Below are positions 7,405 through 14,912 of a DNA stretch of 21,678 nt, in pieces (position 1 is the first letter of the stretch; each line of letters begins with the position of its first letter). A model generated the notes under the pieces. The model saw only the letters and a program-made list of their open reading frames with translations, searched no databases and was not told the origin of the DNA. The translations under genes and the position numbers were made by a program. The DNA is from Balamuthia mandrillaris (taxonomy: Eukaryota; Discosea; Longamoebia; Balamuthiidae). The stretch is taken from assembly GCA_031835245.1 (NCBI GenBank), contig JAVKOQ010000645.1, forward strand, positions 1 through 21,678. Direction: 5' to 3'.

Positions 7405-8688
7405 ATGAAGCGGTCGTGTGCACGAAGAAGAGAGGTCTTGCTGGTTGCTCCCACCAACGGCTTCTTTCGCAGGACCACACGCGGACATCTCGCTCGCTCA
7501 ACTCCGCTCCTCGCTCACGCAAGGACGCAAGCGCTACGCCGCTGCTTTGCCTCCGCTTCTCCCCAGCATGAAAAGGTTGACGACCACTACGACGACGCTT
7601 GTTTTGCCACCGCACCTGTTGGCGGCGAAACGAGCGCCAGGTCTCGTTGGTGGTCCCCTTCGCAACCTCACCAGCCGGTCCGTGCTCGTCCCTGCATCAA
7701 CCCTCTTGCCAGCCGTTACCTCTCCCACCCCGTTTTTTCTCCGGACAGCGCTGCGGAGCAGCTGCTCCAACGGACGGCTCCCTTTTGGGAGAGGGCGTTC
7801 GCTGATCCCTCACTCCCGCTCCATCTGGACCTAGGTTGTGGCAAAGGCACTGGAGTGTGGAACCTCGCCATTGACAACCTGCTTTCTTCTTCTTCTTCAT
7901 CTTCTCTTCAGGATATTCATAAGGAACAGCTGCTGGATGAAGAGCAGGTGGAGAGACTTCTTCGTGGAGAGGCTCCTGCTGCTACTCATAACTTTTTAGG
8001 AGTAGACGTTCATACCAACGTCGTGCTGGATGCTTCTGTGAAGACCTTGCTCTATCAACTGAACGTTAAACGTTCGTCGCGGTCACCGCATCAACGACAA
8101 CTGTTGGATGAGAACTGGATGCCAAACTTGCAGTACCTGTGGGCCTGCAACGCCAACGTTTGCCTCGAACCGCTGTTGCGGTCGTTGCATCTCTTTCGCC
8201 TTTCTTCATCTCCACTCTTGAAGGCGGCATGTAACGATGACGCGCTGCTTTTGCGAGAAGAGAACAAGATCTTGACCAGAGCAACCATCATCTATCCCGA
8301 TCCTTGGCACAAGCGCAAGCATCACAAGCGGCGAGTAGTTACAACGGAACTGTTGGCCACATTGCACAAGTACTTACGGAAAGGAGGCCAAGTCTACGTT
8401 GAAACAGATGTTTGGCCTCTCTTTTGTGCCATCGAAGAAGTGTTCGCCTATTTCCCTTCTCCTCCTCCTCCAGCAAAGACGACAGATGACGACGAAGAGC
8501 CGGCACTCCTCCCTTCGACGCGACGGCTGTCATGCCGAATTCAAGAGAGGATGGTCGGCAACACAGCGTGGAGGAGAGGAACGGAGCAAGAGGTGGAAGC
8601 CTGCGAGCAGTGGCGAGGGCATAGCTTTCGGAGGGATGGGCTGTCCACCTCTGCTCCCATCCACAAAGCTCTTTTCGTTCGGCGGTGA
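7405..8688 (+). CDS. tRNA (guanine-N7)-methyltransferase, TrmB type
   Basis: A single exon of 427 residues. It transfers a methyl group from S-adenosylmethionine to N7 of guanine, usually G46 in the tRNA variable loop. The SAM-binding motif LDLGCGKGTG is at 141-150, FLGVDVH at 197-203 is the acidic second strand, and the family signature YPDPWHKRKHHKRR is at 297-310, followed by GGQVYVETDVWPLF. The C-terminus ends PIHKALFVRR. Residues 1-50 are rich in Arg, Ser and Ala with almost no acidic residues (RRTTRGHLARSTPLLAHART), as in mitochondrial presequences. Poly-Ser at 161-167, an insert around 220-290 and an acidic Pro-rich loop at 352-370 make it longer than bacterial TrmB (about 240 residues). 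The lack of introns contrasts with its neighbours. Organelle targeting is inferred. Eukaryotic cytosolic Trm8/METTL1 is the alternative, but the presequence and divergence favour an organellar enzyme. Confidence 0.9.
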   Translation: MKRSCARRREVLLVAPTNGFFRRTTRGHLARSTPLLAHARTQALRRCFASASPQHEKVDDHYDDACFATAPVGGETSARSRWWSPSQPHQPVRARPCINPLASRYLSHPVFSPDSAAEQLLQRTAPFWERAFADPSLPLHLDLGCGKGTGVWNLAIDNLLSSSSSSSLQDIHKEQLLDEEQVERLLRGEAPAATHNFLGVDVHTNVVLDASVKTLLYQLNVKRSSRSPHQRQLLDENWMPNLQYLWACNANVCLEPLLRSLHLFRLSSSPLLKAACNDDALLLREENKILTRATIIYPDPWHKRKHHKRRVVTTELLATLHKYLRKGGQVYVETDVWPLFCAIEEVFAYFPSPPPPAKTTDDDEEPALLPSTRRLSCRIQERMVGNTAWRRGTEQEVEACEQWRGHSFRRDGLSTSAPIHKALFVRR

Positions 8689-8703
8689 ATCATCGTCCTA
8701 TTG

Positions 8704-8709
8704 GTCGAC
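8704..8709. promoter_or_regulatory. GTCGAC palindrome upstream of ornithine aminotransferase
   Basis: The context is GGTCGACAAAAAATAAAATGACG, 187 bp before the ATG of gene G. AT-rich DNA with two GGAAAATATT/CGGAAAAAAT elements follows. The AAAATGACG tail matches that at 1140. A promoter role is inferred. Confidence 0.5.
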
Positions 8710-8895
8710 AAAAAATAAAATGACGATAATCTCGATAAAATGTAAAATTCCTGGAAAATCGGAAAATATTCTTCGTCATCGGAAAAAATCCTTTTTTTAG
8801 GATATATTTTAATTCACGTCCTAAAAAAAATGGACACCTGAAAAAATAGCTATTAAAAAAACATAAAGTGAAACAACGAGAGAGAAACGCAAAAG

Positions 8896-10505
8896 ATGAG
8901 ACGTAGCGCGGTGACGAGTGGTGTGTCGACCTGCGGCCTGGGTCGATCCCATCTGTGGAAGAGGCAGAAGAACTTGTTGTTGCGCAACACGGGTTCGTTG
9001 GTGGCCACTTCTGCACGAGACTACGGCACAGCTGGTGAAGGTACGACTTGGCTACTTTCTACCACTGCTACTTTTTTCGTTCTTTCTCATCTGTTGATTG
9101 TAATCACAATCTTTCCTACGAACTAAAAAAAAAATGACAACAAGTGGGTCAACTGAAGCGGTCTTCGGACTACATCAACACAGAGCTCAAGTACTCGGCC
9201 CACAATTACCACCCCATCCCTGCTGTCCTTTCCAAAGGAAAGGGCGCCTACGTTTGGGACGTGGAAGGCAAGCGCTACCTGGACTTCCTCTCGGCTTACT
9301 CTGCCGTGAACCAGGGCCACTGCCACCCCAAGATCTTGGAGGCGCTCATGGAGCAGGCGCAAAAGATCACCCTCACCTCCAGAGCCTTTCATAACGACCA
9401 ACTGGCACCCTATGCCCGCTTCATCACCTCCTACTTTGGCTATGACAAAGTGCTTCCCATGAATACTGGCGTAGAAGGTACTTTTATAAGCTCTCTTGTC
9501 TTAACTTGACTTTATTGGTTTAGAGTTTCGACGAAACGTCTCATCGGTTTTTCTCACCTCATAAACCCAAACAAACATACCCAAACACAAACAGGTGGTG
9601 AGACCGCTGTAAAACTCTGTAGGAAATGGGCCTACAAGAAGAAAGGAGTGGCCGAGAACCAAGCCAAGGTGCTCTTCCCTAAGGGCAACTTTTGGGGCCG
9701 CACCATCAGCGCCATCTCCACCTCCACCGACCCCTCCTCCTACAAAGGCTTTGGCCCTTACACTCCTGGCTTCCCTTTGATCCCCTACAACGACCTTAAT
9801 GCCCTACGCCAGGCCGTCCAGGACCCCAACGTGGCCGGCTATTACGTGGAGCCCATCCAGGGTGAGGCCGGCGTTATCGTGCCAAGCCCTGACTACCTCC
9901 GTGAGGCCGCCAGGATCTGTCGCGAGGCCAACGTCCTCTTCATCGCGGACGAGATACAGACGGGGCTCTGTCGGACGGGCCGCATGTTGGCCTGCGATTG
10001 GGAGGAGGTCCGGCCGGATATCTTGGTGTTGGGCAAAGCGCTGTCAGGTGGAGTGCTGCCGGTGTCTGCCGTGCTTGCGGATGATGCCATCATGCTTTGC
10101 ATCAACCCTGGGGAACACGGCTCCACCTATGGAGGCAATCCTTTGGCCTGCGCCGTGGCCAAGACCGCCTTGCAGGTGCTGAAAGAGGAAGGGCTTGCGG
10201 AGAGGGCGGACCGCTTGGGCAAAGTGTTTCGGCAGAGGATGAGGCACCTGCAGTCCAGGCACTCTGGTTGGGTGAAGGACGTGAGGGGTAAGGGTCTGCT
10301 GAACGCGGTGGAGGTGGTGCCGCCCGCGCAGAGCGGCAGGGAGATGACAGCCTGGGACCTCTGCATGGCGTTGAAGGAGAAGGGGTTGCTGGCCAAGCCC
10401 ACGCATGACCACATCATTCGCTTTGCGCCGCCGTTGGTCCTGTCGGAGGCGGACTTGGGCCATGCCTGTGACATCATTGAGAGCGTGTTTGATAAGTCGT
10501 TTTAA
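8896..10505 (+). CDS. OAT: Ornithine aminotransferase, mitochondrial
   Basis: Three exons: 8896-9040, 9145-9477, 9595-10505, giving 462 residues. The enzyme uses pyridoxal phosphate to move the delta-amino group of ornithine to 2-oxoglutarate, giving glutamate semialdehyde and glutamate; it links arginine and proline metabolism. Residues 1-48 are a mitochondrial-type presequence (Arg/Ser-rich, ending ARDYGTAGE). The body follows the animal enzyme closely: [79 protein letters not shown] and [10 protein letters not shown]. The PLP lysine is Lys307 in LGKALSGG. Introns are 104 and 117 nt; the first acceptor (AACAAG at 9144) follows an A-run. A GTCGAC palindrome also falls in exon 1 at 8925. The stop is 53 bp from that of the convergent Dad1-like gene. 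Confidence 0.97.
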
Positions 10506-10558
10506 ATAAGATGCTCTGCTTGTTCCAAGAAGTTAAACAAAGCTCTTTGAAGTGCTTT

Positions 10559-10930
10559 TTAGGTCTCTTCTGTAAAGCTTTCTTGTAGGGAGGAGTATTG
10601 TTCTTCGGCGGTGGTGGAGGGAGTGATGGGAAGAGCAGAAGATGCTGCCTCCATCTTGGAGCGAAAATCCTTCCAAATGGCAGCGAACGCGCTGACGTCC
10701 TTCCCTTCTTGTTCCATCCGTTCCAAGTTTTCGTTCAGCCGTTGCATCTTTGCAGCAGCCAGAACGAGCCCCTTTTTATTTTGGGTTTTTGGTTTTTTCA
10801 AAAGGTTAGGTCACGACCGAATAACAAACAAAAAATGCAGGTAGCATCCTCCAACAACCTGCGATATCTCATCGATCAAGCGCCGCCGCTCTTGTTCAAA
10901 GGGAGTGAGCTGTCGTTCCTGTTCTTCCAT
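10559..10930 (-). CDS. Dad1-like subunit of the DASH/Dam1 kinetochore complex
   Basis: Two exons on the minus strand: 10930-10859 and 10771-10559, giving 94 residues, the same length as yeast Dad1. The intron is 87 nt, phase 0, with acceptor AAAAAG. From memory of the yeast protein, the spacing agrees over the whole core: FEQERRRLIDEIS, then 12 residues, RLNENLE, then 5 residues and the invariant Gly (EGKDV), then 9 residues to the invariant Trp (IWKDF). No gap is needed between EIS and the Trp. In fungi Dad1 is part of a ten-subunit ring that couples kinetochores to microtubules. The C-terminal tail (SSALPITPSTTAEEQ) is Ser/Thr-rich and could be phosphorylated. The gene shares a 200-bp divergent promoter, with one GTCGAC, with gene H. 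The main doubt is the short length of the match. Confidence 0.82.
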
Positions 10931-11054
10931 TCTTTTCTTCTGTGGTATTTCAGGAATTCAAGGAAGGTAAAGAATGCCAGAAATGTGACTTCTCCGGCGA
11001 CCACAAATGGTTCACTCCTTGTGCTCCTTTTAAAGCCCCGAGGAGAATATTGGT

Positions 11055-11060
11055 GTCGAC
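11055..11060. promoter_or_regulatory. GTCGAC palindrome in the divergent Dad1-like / gene H promoter
   Basis: The context is GGTGTCGACATAAAAG, 76 bp before the ATG of gene H and 125 bp upstream of the Dad1-like start. As a palindrome it could serve both directions. Confidence 0.5.
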
Positions 11061-11130
11061 ATAAAAGAAAACTATCCGCCAAACAAAAAATAAAAAATAA
11101 AAAGGAAAAAGAAAACAAGAGACAACGACA

Positions 11131-12578
11131 ATGAGCGGTTCGTTACACTTGGAAAACAAGGACGGTTCCGGCGTGTACGTCCTGACCTTCAAAGCCAACG
11201 AAAACCGGTTCAACCCCACTTTCATTCAGGAGCTGCACAAAGCGCTTGATACCATCGAAAAGTTAGTAACTCCTTGTTCTTCTTTTCCTCCTTCCTCCTT
11301 CCTCCTTCCTCCTTCCTCCTTCTCCTTCTTTCTTCCCTCCTTCCTCCTTCTTCCTTCCTCCTTCCTCCTTCTCCTTCCTCCTTCCCTCTCCTTCCTCCTT
11401 CCCCTCTTCCTCCTTCCTCCTTCCTCCTTCCTCCTTCCTCCTTCCTCCTTCCTCCTTCCTCCTTCCTCCTTCCTCCTTCCTCCTTCCTCCTTCCTCCTTC
11501 CTCCTTCCTCCTTCCTCCTCTTTTCCTTTCCTTTCCTTCTCCTTCTCCTTCTCCTTCTCCTTACGCTATGATTCCTGGAACAGCGACAGGTCGGCGGTGG
11601 CGCTAGTGACCACTGGAGAAGGAAAGTTTTACAGTAATGGGCTGGACCTCGACTGGGTGAGCGCCCAACCTGACGCTGGCCAGGCCATGCAGACCATCGT
11701 TCAGGTTTGAAGACTGTCTTTCTTCCCTTCTCGCTTTCTTGCTTCTCTTCTTCTGCGCATTTGTTTTATGTTTTGGGAATGTGGGTTGATTGCTCATTTG
11801 ACAAAAGGAGTGGAGTCGTTTGGCTGCCAGGTTCCTTGTCTTTCCGATGCCCACTGTTGCTGCCATCAATGGCCACGCCTTCGCTGCAGGTGCCTCTCTC
11901 TCATCTCTCGTTTCTCTCTTCTCTAGTTCTTTCGTTCTCTCGTTTCTCTTCTCTTCCCTCCCTCTTTCTTCTCTTCTCTCTCTCCTCTCTTCTCTACTCT
12001 CTACTCTCTGCTTTCTGCTCTCTCCTCTCTTCTCTGCTTTTCTGCTCTCTCCTCTCTTCTCGCTTCTCTCTTCTTTCTCTGTATTTAGTGACAGCAAAAA
12101 ACAAAGAACTCATGTATTGATAAAAAACTTAAACAACTCCAACAGGATTGATGCTTGCCTTTGCTCATGACTATCGCATCATGAGAGATGACCGAGGTTT
12201 CTTGTGCATGCCTGAAGTTCTTATCCACATGGGATTGACACCTGGCATGAACTCCATTGTCAACACTCGCATCAAGTATTAACCTCTTCCTCTTCGCCCT
12301 TTGCGCCTTCATCTAACTTTGTTTGCAGTGATCCCAATACCTACCGCGATGCTGTTCTCACTGGCAAACGTTTCGGCGGCAAAGAAGCCCAAGCCAAAGG
12401 AATGATCGACTTGGCCACTTGCGAAGACAAGGTTCTCCCGCAAGCCATTGCATTGGCCACGAAGCTCTCTCCGTTGGGCAAAGACCGCACCACGTTCTCT
12501 TTGCTCAAGCACGAGATGTACAAGAGGCCTTATGGAGACCTCATGTCCGGCAAACTGCCCTCCAAAGCCAATCTGTAA
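11131..12578 (+). CDS. Enoyl-CoA delta-isomerase/hydratase, crotonase superfamily
   Basis: Five exons: 11131-11261, 11584-11704, 11808-11889, 12146-12275, 12329-12578, giving 237 residues. The crotonase fold is clear: first oxyanion-hole strand GEGKFYSNGLDLDWV, second INGHAFAAGGLMLAFAHDYR, then a candidate catalytic glutamate in MPEVLIHMGLTPGM, and a C-terminal LTGKRFGGKEAQAKGMIDLA. It most resembles peroxisomal delta3,delta2-enoyl-CoA isomerases of plants and protists (short N-terminus, FPMPTVAAINGH, SHDY/AHDYR-type motif), which move double bonds during oxidation of unsaturated fatty acids. The C-terminus SKANL is not a canonical SKL-type peroxisome signal, and no N-terminal presequence is seen, so location is open. 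Intron 1 (322 nt) holds a long heptamer repeat; intron 3 (256 nt) is nearly all C and T. Confidence 0.92.
11276..11560 (+). repeat. TTCCTCC heptamer minisatellite in intron 1 of gene H
   Basis: The intron between 11262 and 11583 is made largely of the 7-nt unit TTCCTCC. The cleanest block is about 11408-11520, with roughly 16 perfect tandem units, preceded by a less regular block and followed by CTTTTCC and CTTCTC units. The sense strand is purely pyrimidine over more than 100 nt, so it could form triplex (H-DNA). The reading frame through it is an artefact. Confidence 0.92.
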
Positions 12579-12873
12579 AAACTACTATTCTTAGAGAGAA
12601 GCTTTCTTTTCTTATCTTTCTGTTTTTTGTTTCCTTCTTCTCTATCCGTTCTCTTTTTCTTGCCCTTTATCTCTTGTTCTCTCTCTCTCTCTCGTTTGTT
12701 TCTTCTTTCTCTTTCTTTTGAATCTCTCTCTCTCTCTCTCTCTCTCTCTTCATATTATACCAAAGGTTAGTTATGTTTTCGAATACTCTCTGTTTTATGT
12801 CTCTCTGTCCTTCTTTTCTGTACATATGATACTGATATACGTATATACATAGCTACAAACACGCCTCCACTCT
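12579..12873. other. Convergent 3' region between genes H and I
   Basis: No gene is seen. The region is T- and C-rich, with a (TC)n microsatellite at about 12724-12749 and ATATAC-rich DNA near 12830-12850. It presumably holds the 3' ends of both flanking transcripts. Confidence 0.6.
12724..12749. repeat. (TC)n microsatellite
   Basis: About 13 uninterrupted TC units in the 3' flank of gene H. Confidence 0.9.
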
Positions 12874-13534
12874 TCAAAAATAGTAATCCTTCAGACAAAG
12901 CACGCCATCGGATCTCCACCAGCTGACCGCTCCTTGCTTCTTGCCATGATGGTACTGAACGTGCATCGCGCGTTTTCCGTTGCGATGGAACGTGAAGCCA
13001 TCACCGTGCGCTCTCCCTTCTTCATCGTAGTTCCATAACTCTACCAATTGATCTGCTCAAGAAGGACAGCAAAGCGAAGCAAAGCGAGAGATGTGAGAAA
13101 GAAGGGCGAGGAGAAGAAGAAAGAGGGAGAACGAGAGAACGAAAGAGAAGAAGAGAAGAGAGAAAGTATAGAAGAGATGAAAGTGTGAGAGAAGAGAAGC
13201 AGAGAGAGAGAGAGAGAGAGAGGAGAGAAGAGCAGAGAAGCAGAGAAGATAGATGCAGAGAACGGGAGAAGAGTAAGGAAACAGAACGATAGAGCTGGAT
13301 AAGAGAAAAGAGAAGCGAAAAGAGAGAGAGCACAGAAGCCAACTGACCTCCCTCCCACCGTTTGACCTGTCCCAACTCGGCGATCTGTTTGTCCGGAGTC
13401 ATCCGCCGTTGGACCTGCTCCAACAGTTCGGCCGGCAGCTTGTCCGCCATGGAGCGGTCAAACGTGCGAGCCACCAGCTCTGCCGTTCTCTCTTTGAGGC
13501 TCTTCACACGCTGCGCCCTGTTTTTGTCGGACAT
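12874..13534 (-). CDS. Small protein with MORN_2-like repeat region
   Basis: Two exons on the minus strand: 13534-13348 and 13052-12874, giving 121 residues. The intron (295 nt, phase 1, donor GTCAGT) is CT-rich in gene sense. The N-terminal half is helical and charged (MSDKNRAQRVKSLKERTAEL, then MADKLPAELLEQVQRRMTPD). The C-terminal half contains GDGFTFHRNGKRAMHVQY and HGKKQGAVSWWRSDGVLCL, which fit the MORN_2 pattern of Asn-Gly-Lys turn, short strand, Gly-Lys turn and Trp-rich strand. Such repeats usually mediate protein or membrane contacts. No signal peptide or membrane segment is seen. The repeat call is by pattern and only about two units are present; the gene itself is supported by matching phases and codon-like composition. 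Confidence 0.68.
13201..13222. repeat. (GA)n microsatellite in the intron of gene I
   Basis: About 11 AG units on the plus strand, CT in the sense of gene I. Confidence 0.85.
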
Positions 13535-14472
13535 TTTCTTTTGTTGTTTTAACCAAATAAAAACAAAAAGAAAATAAAAAGAAGAGAAGAGAGAGATTTT
13601 TAATGTGTCTCTCTCTCTCTCTCTCTCTTTTTGAGTGGAGGAGAACAACGGCCGGGTTGTTTGAACACCAAAATGAATTTGCATGGCATGGCATGGAGTG
13701 GAGAGGAGGGAAGGGAAAGGGAAGGGAGGAGGAAACTTCGATAGTGCTAGAAAAACGAATGCAAATCCAGAGAAAAAAAAATATCAAGGTTGGGGTTACC
13801 CCAGCATGGCTTCCCCCTTGGGCTCAAGAGAAGGAAGAGACGGTTTGTTTTTTGAGTTTGTGGGGGTTGGACTCCGGGTCATCAGCTGAAGAGAAAAGAG
13901 CGCGAGAGAGAGAGAGCGAGAAGAGCTTTTTTTTTTTTAATGTTGTTCATGTCGACACGATTGTTTGCCTGGATTCAGAGCCTTGGTCTGCCTCTCCCTG
14001 CGCTGTTCATAACTGGCAAGTGCAACAACAACAGCTCCAAGTAATGTTTATTCTGTTATTTCTTCTTCTTGGATCTGCTGCGTCAGTGGCGATTTGAGTA
14101 AAACAAGGGCATTGTTCTGTTTAAGCAAAGCACCAGGCCTTCTTCTTTTGCCTGTGAATGTATATTCCCCTCTTTTGCTTGGTCTGCTTGCAAACACGGC
14201 ACAAACCACAAGGGTGGTCAAAGGGTACAGCGCCTGTGCTCTATATTAATTAATATGGTAAATTAAGGTGGCCAGTTAACAGATTCAATTTCAGGTGTAA
14301 CGAAAACAGAAGGAGGAGAAAGAAACGAAAAGCGGTAAAAAGGAGTGCCGGCGAATGGCACCAGCACTCGCATAGTTCGTTTGTGTCCCTCCCTCTTCTT
14401 CTTTTTGTTTGAAGCTTTCAAAAAAAAAATGCTAACAAAAAAACCCACATTGTAGTTAAAAAACAAAAAATA
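13535..14472. other. Divergent region between genes I and J, possible leader exons
   Basis: This 938-bp region has no recognised gene. It contains a (TC)n tract at about 13608-13628, four GCATG-type pentamer steps near 13681-13697, and a GTCGAC palindrome at 13951-13956 (context ATGTCGACACGA). A well-formed candidate intron, GTAATG to TCTGCTGCGTCAG, spans 14041-14086. Spliced, it gives an open frame of 87 codons from an ATG at 13940 to a stop at 14247-14249, which I do not recognise. It may be a small gene or the untranslated leader of gene J. Confidence 0.4.
13951..13956. promoter_or_regulatory. GTCGAC palindrome between genes I and J
   Basis: It lies 522 bp before the ATG of gene J and 417 bp upstream of gene I. 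If the candidate 46-nt intron at 14041 belongs to the leader of gene J, the palindrome sits close to the transcript start. Confidence 0.4.
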
Positions 14473-14881
14473 ATGCAAAGGGTACCGGTGTTGGAGGATC
14501 GGTCGTCCAAGGGTAATGATTACCGACACACAAAGGTGCAGAAGAGAATCAGTAAAGCCGTTGGGTCTTATCAAACGAATGAAAAGAACCACCTTTCATT
14601 CACAGTTCGTATTTTTTGTTGGTTTTTTTTTTTTGCTTTGGAAGTTAATATATCTTTTTCTTTTTTATTATTCTTGTTCGTTTGCTGTTTCTTTTCTTCG
14701 GTTTGTTTTTCTTTGCTCTTGTTATTTCTTTTTTTTCTTCTTCTTCTTCTTTTTCAAAAAACAGGTAAAAGATTTAATAGAGATCATAGAAACGAATCCA
14801 AGCGGATGGTGGAAAGGAAGAAAGGAAGACGGAACGGAAGGCTACTTTCCTCAAAACTATGTGAAACTTGAACCTCTGTCC

Positions 14882-14912
<31 letters not shown>

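Noticed and set aside
11131-11606. Long Ser/Pro/Leu-rich frames across the heptamer repeat
   Set aside because: They are read-through of intron 1; the crotonase frame resumes after the acceptor at 11583 and the repeat codes only low-complexity sequence.
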